From contig NZ_LVEG02000004.1 in assembly GCF_001614315.2 (NCBI RefSeq), positions 62,001 through 126,000 of the forward strand: 64,000 bases of DNA, written 5' to 3'. Each line of letters begins with the position of its first letter. Positions within the stretch are counted from its first letter, which is position 1. This document shows, one piece after another, positions 59,678 through 64,000 of this stretch. The translations under genes and the position numbers were made by a program. Source of the stretch: Halofilum ochraceum (lineage in GTDB: Bacteria > Pseudomonadota > Gammaproteobacteria > XJ16 > Halofilaceae). The notes beneath the pieces were generated by a model, which was not told where the DNA came from, did no database searches, and saw only the letters and a list, made by a program, of their open reading frames with translations.

Positions 59678-61212
59678 CAGGGACGCACTCCTTCCGGATG
59701 CCCGCTCGTGGGCAGCACGGTCTCGATGTATCCCGTCGGGTTGTAGAGCTGTTCAGCGACCGTGTCGAGATAGACGGTGACCGGGCCGGCAAAGGCCGTC
59801 AGCACGATCGACGCGCCCAGCAGGATGCCGACCGCGACGAACGGCAGGGCCGGCGCCAGCGGGCGGGCCGGTTCCAGATAACCGCCGACCGCCGCGCTCT
59901 TCCAGAACACCGTGGTGCCGGCCCGGGCGAATCCGACAATCGCCAGCAGGGAGGTCACCAGTACGAGACCCCAGATCCAGACCGCGTACGAGGATTCGCG
60001 CACGCCGTCGAGGACCAGCAGCTTGCCGATGAAACCGGACAGCGGCGGCATGCCCGTCATCGCCATCGCCCCGAGCAGGAACAGTGCCGCGATGAAGCCG
60101 GTGTGGGCGAAGGGCGGGGCCGCGCGCAGGAGATCGGTGTACCCCGTGCGGCGCTGATTGACCAGATCCACGATCAGGAACAGCGCGCCACCCGCTACCG
60201 TCGAGTGCAGGAGGTAGTAGAGGGCGGCCGACATCGCCTCCGGCGTGAACACGGAGACCGCGGCCAGCAGCGTCCCCATCGACCCGATCACGGCAAAGGC
60301 GACCGCCTCACCCAGCCGCCGGGCGGCGAGCACGCCGGCCATGCCGATGACCATGGTCACGAGCGCCGCCGGCAGCAGCCACGGGCCTGCCAGATTCGCG
60401 CTTGCGCCCGCGTCGGCGCCGAAAATCAGGGTATAGACGCGGATAATGGCGTAGGCGCCCACCTTGGTCATGATGGCGAACAGCGCTGCTACGGGGGGCG
60501 GCGCATTCGCATAGGTCCCGGGCAGCCAGAACTGTACCGGCACGAGGGCCGCCTTGACCGCGAACACGAGCAGCAGCAGCAGGCCGCCGATCTCCAGCAG
60601 GGCGCGGTCGGCCGCATCCACCCGGCCGACCTCGGTCGCCAGATGGGCCATGTTGAGCGTGCCCGTGACGCTGTAGATCAGCCCGACGCCGATCAGGAAC
60701 AGGCCCGAACCGACCAGGTTGATGGTGACGTACTGCACGCCCGCCTTCATCCGGGCCGCGCCGCCGGCGTGGACCATCAGGCCATAGGAGGCGATCAGCA
60801 GCACCTCGAAGAAGACGAACAGATTGAACAGGTCGCCGGTCAGGAAGGCACCGTTGATCCCCATCAGCTGGAATTGGAACAGCGGGTGGAAATGCCGGCC
60901 CTCGGCGTCCCAGCCGTTGATGGCGTAGAGCAGCACCGCCAGACCGAGGCCGGCGGTGAGGACCAGCAGCATGGCCGCCAGCCGGTCCAGCACCAGCACG
61001 ATGCCGAACGGCGCGATCCAGTTGCCCAGATGGTAGCTCTGTACGGGCTCGGCGGCGGTGGACCACATGAGAATCGCGCCCAGCACCAGCAGGATCACGG
61101 TCGAGGACACGGAGAAGATTCGCTGCAGGACGATGTCGTGGCGCACCGCCAGCGCGATCAGCGGCGCCACCAGCGCCGGCAGCAGCAGCGGGAGGATGAT
61201 CCAGTGGTTCAC
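59677..61212 (-). CDS. mrpD: Mrp antiporter subunit D (MnhD/PhaD), NuoN/M-like
   Basis: 511-aa polytopic protein homologous to the antiporter-like subunits of complex I. Proton-path residues are seen: Glu in FVFFEVLLIASYGLM and Lys in FAVKAALVPVQFWLPGTYANAPPPVAALFAIMTKVGAYAIIRVY, with GMPPLSGFIGKLLVL further on. About 14 helices. The start is GTG 61210-61212, overlapping mrpC by four bases. Confidence 0.95.
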   Translation of the reverse strand: MNHWIILPLLLPALVAPLIALAVRHDIVLQRIFSVSSTVILLVLGAILMWSTAAEPVQSYHLGNWIAPFGIVLVLDRLAAMLLVLTAGLGLAVLLYAINGWDAEGRHFHPLFQFQLMGINGAFLTGDLFNLFVFFEVLLIASYGLMVHAGGAARMKAGVQYVTINLVGSGLFLIGVGLIYSVTGTLNMAHLATEVGRVDAADRALLEIGGLLLLLVFAVKAALVPVQFWLPGTYANAPPPVAALFAIMTKVGAYAIIRVYTLIFGADAGASANLAGPWLLPAALVTMVIGMAGVLAARRLGEAVAFAVIGSMGTLLAAVSVFTPEAMSAALYYLLHSTVAGGALFLIVDLVNQRRTGYTDLLRAAPPFAHTGFIAALFLLGAMAMTGMPPLSGFIGKLLVLDGVRESSYAVWIWGLVLVTSLLAIVGFARAGTTVFWKSAAVGGYLEPARPLAPALPFVAVGILLGASIVLTAFAGPVTVYLDTVAEQLYNPTGYIETVLPTSGHPEGVRP

Positions 61213-61556
61213 GAATCCGCCTCCCCGTGGTCGTCCGGGTGGAGGTCCACGTGGTCGCTGTCGGACTCGACGTACGCCTTGAGCGCCATGACCACGATGA
61301 CGGCGGTCATGCCGAACGAGATCACGATCGCGGTCAGCACCAGCGCCTGGGGCAGGGGGTCGGCGAAGTTCTCGTGACCCTGGTGCAGTACCGGGGGCTG
61401 GTCGATGGTGAGCCGGCCGGTGATGAACAGGAACAGGTTGACCGCATAGGTGACCAGCGTCAGGCCCAGCACCACGGGGAGCGTGCGGGCGCGCAGGAGC
61501 AGGTACACGCCCGCGGCCATGGTGATGCCGATAGCGGAGGCGACCAGGAACTCCAT
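61209..61556 (-). CDS. mrpC: Mrp antiporter subunit C (MnhC/PhaC), NuoK-like
   Basis: 115 aa from ATG 61554-61556 (MEFLVASAIG). Three helices, with VVLGLTLVTYAVNLFLFITG and DPLPQALVLTAIVISFGMTAVIVVMALKAY, both typical of MrpC. A His/Asp-rich tail follows (DSDHVDLHPDDHGEADS). The ATG lies one base past the mrpAB stop, so translation is coupled. Confidence 0.95.
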   Translation of the reverse strand: MEFLVASAIGITMAAGVYLLLRARTLPVVLGLTLVTYAVNLFLFITGRLTIDQPPVLHQGHENFADPLPQALVLTAIVISFGMTAVIVVMALKAYVESDSDHVDLHPDDHGEADS

Positions 61557-61557
61557 G

Positions 61558-64000
61558 CTATTCCCCTCCCTCGCCGGCGCGCCGTTCGCTGCCCGGGAGG
61601 GCATCCATCGGCTGTTCGTTGACCGGCGCGTGACTGACCCAGCGCCCGAGGTCGGACAGGTGGGCGAGAGCCAGCATCACGCCGCCGACGACGGTGAGGA
61701 ACACCCCGATGTCGAAGCCGAGCGCGCTCGCCACCTCGAACTTGCCGATCACGGGCAGGTAAAAGTAGTCGAAGGCGCCGGTCAGGAAGGGATAGCCCAG
61801 AATCATGGCGCCGATCCCGGTGACCGCCGCGATCAGTACGCCGCCGCCGATGAAGGCGTGGTAGTTGATGGTCATCCGCTGGGCCGCCCAGCCATAGCCG
61901 CTGGCCATGTACTGCATGATCAGCCCGATCGCCACGACCAGACCCGCGATGAAGCCCCCGCCGGGCATGTTGTGCCCGCGCAGGAAGATATACACGCCGA
62001 CGAGCAGCACCAGCGGCAGCATGACCCGCGTGATCACCACCATCAGCATCGGATGGCGGTCCGCCGACTTGGTCATGTCGAGCTGCCACGCCCCGAGCCG
62101 GCGATAGAGCTCGCCCCGGGTCATGGCATGCAGCAGGGCGAAGATCGTCAAACCGGCGATGCCGAGCACGATGATCTCGCCGAAGGTATCGAAACCGCGG
62201 AAGTCCACGAGGATGACGTTGACGACGTTATCGCCGCCACCGAGATCGTGGGCGTTCTCCAGATAGAAGCTCGACAGGCTGGTGAAGTCGCGCGTCATCA
62301 CCGCCCACGCCAGGCCCCCGGTACCCAGGCCCGTCAGGCCGGCCAGCAGCGCGTCGCGGCGCCGCCGGAGAGGGCTGCTCTCCACCGGCGTTTCCTTGGG
62401 CAGGAAATAGAGTGCCAGCAGGATCAGGATGGTCGTCACCACCTCGACCGAGATCTGCGTCATCGCGAGATCGGGCGCGGAGAAGTAGACGAACATCGCG
62501 GCCACGATCAGGCCGACGACGCCGACGCCGATGACCGCGAGCAGCCGGTCGCGCTGATAGCGGATGACCATCGCGCAGGCGGCGAGCAGGACCAGCCAGA
62601 TGATCACGGCCACGGGCGACGCGGACAGGAGCGCGCGCTCACCACTGTCGTGCGTCGCGCCGAAGAAGCCGGTGAACCCGAGCACCAGGGCGGCGCTGAT
62701 CAGCAGCGCGAGATAGCGCTGCAGGGAGCCATTGTGCAGACCGAGCACCAGGCGTTTGCTGCCGGCGACCGCGGCCGCGACCACGCGATCGAACAGTGCC
62801 TTGGCCTCGGGGTGTGGGCCGGCGTACCACCAGGCGCGCACGCGGTCATAACGCCAGAGCGCGATCGCGCCGCCGGCGACGGCGATGACCGACATCAGCA
62901 GCGCCGGCGTAAAACCGTGCCACAGGTAGAGGTGCACATCGGGCGCGCCGCCCTGTGTGACCGCGCCCGTGGTGGCGCGCACGAGATCGCCCGCGATGAC
63001 GTCCGGGAACAGACCGATCAGCACCACCAGGCCCACCAGGAACGCCGGGGGCAGCCACAGACCGGCCGGCGGATCGTGCGGCTTGCGCGGGTAGTCGTCG
63101 CGCTGAGGACCAAAGAAGACATGGACGACATAGCGGAAGGAGTAGGCCACCGACAGCAGGGCCCCGGCGGTGACCGCCAAAGGCAGCAGCCAGCCCTGGC
63201 CGAGCCATGCCGTGTGGCTGACCTCTTCCAGCATCATCTCCTTCGAGAGGAAGCCGTTGAGCGGGGGTATGCCGGCCATGGACGCGCCGGCGATCACGGC
63301 CAGGGTCGCCGTGATGGGCATCAGCAGGAGCAGACCGCCGAGCCGTTTGGTGTCGCGCGTACCGGTCTCGTGGTCGATGATGCCGGCGTTGAGGAACAGC
63401 GCTGCCTTGAAGGTGGCGTGATTGATGATGTGGAACACGGCGACCGCCGCCGCCATCGGCGTGGCGAAACCGAGCAGCATCGTCATCATGCCGAGATGGC
63501 TCACCGTCGAGAACGCCAGCAGGCCCTTCAGGTCATCCTTGAACAGCGCGATGTAGGCCCCGACGACCATCGTGATCAGACCGGTGGTGGCCACGAGGTA
63601 GAACCAGATGTCCGGACCCGACAGCACCGGCCACAGGCGGGCCAGCAGGAATACGCCCGCCTTCACCATGGTCGCCGAGTGCAGGTAGGCGGAGACCGGT
63701 GTCGGCGCCGCCATGGCGTGCGGCAGCCAGAAATGGAACGGGAACTGGGCGCTCTTGGTGAAGCAGCCGATCAGGATCAGCAGCAGCGCCGGTACGTACA
63801 GCGGTGAATTGTGGATCTCGTACGGATCGTGCTGGAGGATGTCGGTCAGATCGTAGGAGCCGACGATATTCCCCAGCAGCAGCATGCCGGCGATCAGCGC
63901 AAGACCCCCGCTGCCGGTGACGATCAGCGCCATGCGCGCACCCTGGCGCCCTTCGGGCAGGTGGCGCCAGTAGCCGATCAGCAGGAACGAGGTCAGGCTG
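61558..64000 (-). CDS. mrpA: Mrp antiporter fused subunits A and B (MrpAB/PhaAB), 5' end outside the window
   Basis: At least 814 residues are visible; the frame is open to the right edge, where the product continues LTSFLLIGYWRHLPEGRQGA before the internal Met at 63933. The NuoL-like part includes KSAQFPFHFWLPHAMAAPTPVSAYLHSATMVKAGVFLLAR (Lys and His of the ion path) and GIPPLNGFLSKEMMLEE. A DUF4040-like region follows (about 62100-62600). The C-terminus is the MrpB domain (VMLPLVLLVGVYIFLRGHNMPGGGFIAGLV to LGFDIGVFLTVVGGVMLAL). A-B fusion is the arrangement of group-2 Pha/Mrp operons of proteobacteria. The complex supports alkali and salt tolerance. Confidence 0.95.
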   Translation of the reverse strand, partial: SLTSFLLIGYWRHLPEGRQGARMALIVTGSGGLALIAGMLLLGNIVGSYDLTDILQHDPYEIHNSPLYVPALLLILIGCFTKSAQFPFHFWLPHAMAAPTPVSAYLHSATMVKAGVFLLARLWPVLSGPDIWFYLVATTGLITMVVGAYIALFKDDLKGLLAFSTVSHLGMMTMLLGFATPMAAAVAVFHIINHATFKAALFLNAGIIDHETGTRDTKRLGGLLLLMPITATLAVIAGASMAGIPPLNGFLSKEMMLEEVSHTAWLGQGWLLPLAVTAGALLSVAYSFRYVVHVFFGPQRDDYPRKPHDPPAGLWLPPAFLVGLVVLIGLFPDVIAGDLVRATTGAVTQGGAPDVHLYLWHGFTPALLMSVIAVAGGAIALWRYDRVRAWWYAGPHPEAKALFDRVVAAAVAGSKRLVLGLHNGSLQRYLALLISAALVLGFTGFFGATHDSGERALLSASPVAVIIWLVLLAACAMVIRYQRDRLLAVIGVGVVGLIVAAMFVYFSAPDLAMTQISVEVVTTILILLALYFLPKETPVESSPLRRRRDALLAGLTGLGTGGLAWAVMTRDFTSLSSFYLENAHDLGGGDNVVNVILVDFRGFDTFGEIIVLGIAGLTIFALLHAMTRGELYRRLGAWQLDMTKSADRHPMLMVVITRVMLPLVLLVGVYIFLRGHNMPGGGFIAGLVVAIGLIMQYMASGYGWAAQRMTINYHAFIGGGVLIAAVTGIGAMILGYPFLTGAFDYFYLPVIGKFEVASALGFDIGVFLTVVGGVMLALAHLSDLGRWVSHAPVNEQPMDALPGSERRAGEGGE

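Noticed and set aside
59698-63807. Long plus-strand open frames opposite the Mrp genes (59698-61377 and 61450-63807)
   Set aside because: Both are rich in Arg, His, Gln and Asp, as expected for the complement of membrane-protein codons. The minus strand carries the complete mrp operon.

Overview
This 64-kb window is a GC-rich chromosomal segment of a gammaproteobacterium, most likely a halophilic or haloalkaliphilic one in or near Ectothiorhodospiraceae/Chromatiales or Salinisphaerales. I infer this from the gene set (cyanide-insensitive-type bd oxidase, BetI/BetB, a choline/betaine-type binding protein, a six-gene Mrp antiporter operon with fused A and B subunits, MltD, RsgA) and from acidic proteins; no rRNA or tRNA gene is present to confirm it. 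I see no insertion sequence, prophage or CRISPR array. Several gaps carry short palindromic intergenic repeats of at least five types.

Layout. 1-3.9 kb: a truncated P-loop protein, nadC, and two cation-diffusion-facilitator exporters, the second divergent from a MerR regulator with a textbook 19-bp-spacer promoter. 4.1-12.1 kb: a 2570-residue secreted NHL/YD/RHS protein with a lower-GC, glycine-rich C-terminal tip, followed after 20 nt by a small two-helix membrane protein (a candidate toxin/immunity pair). 12.3-17.6 kb: a TPR protein, then an AttH-type lipoprotein with an FtsX-family ABC permease and ATPase. 17.9-25.6 kb: a frameshifted CDP-alcohol phosphatidyltransferase, a double-length UvrA (four Walker A motifs in one chain) and rsgA. 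26-32.2 kb: cydA-cydB and cydD-cydC behind a perfect ANR/FNR box.

32.3-37.2 kb: an unusual divergent module, with an overlapping response regulator and atypical histidine kinase on one strand and a coiled-coil polytopic membrane protein plus a VWA-fold lipoprotein on the other. This is the best candidate here for an undescribed system. 37.3-41.5 kb: an Fe(III) ABC importer (ATPase facing a permease and a binding protein). 41.6-46.5 kb: type II NADH dehydrogenase, a choline/betaine-binding protein, betB and betI, with a recognisable C-terminal scrap of betA left between betB and the binding protein. 46.7-54.4 kb: a DnaQ-type exonuclease/GIY-YIG fusion, an MltD-like transglycosylase, a TrpB2-type synthase, an Ap4A phosphorylase-like HIT protein, a NYN-LOTUS RNase-like protein and an EF-hand lipoprotein. 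55-58.3 kb: an ECF sigma/anti-sigma pair, an endonuclease/exonuclease/phosphatase-fold protein overlapping a quinone oxidoreductase gene. 58.5-64 kb: mrpG-F-E-D-C-AB, read right to left and running off the window.

Functionally the region combines osmo- and Na+-homeostasis (Mrp, betaine), low-oxygen respiration (CydABDC, NDH-2), metal handling (CDF, MerR, Fbp), envelope maintenance (MltD, AttH transporter) and one probable contact-dependent or secreted polymorphic toxin. No strand-wide gene order suggests a single island; only the 3' end of the RHS gene and the small gene after it look compositionally different from their neighbours.
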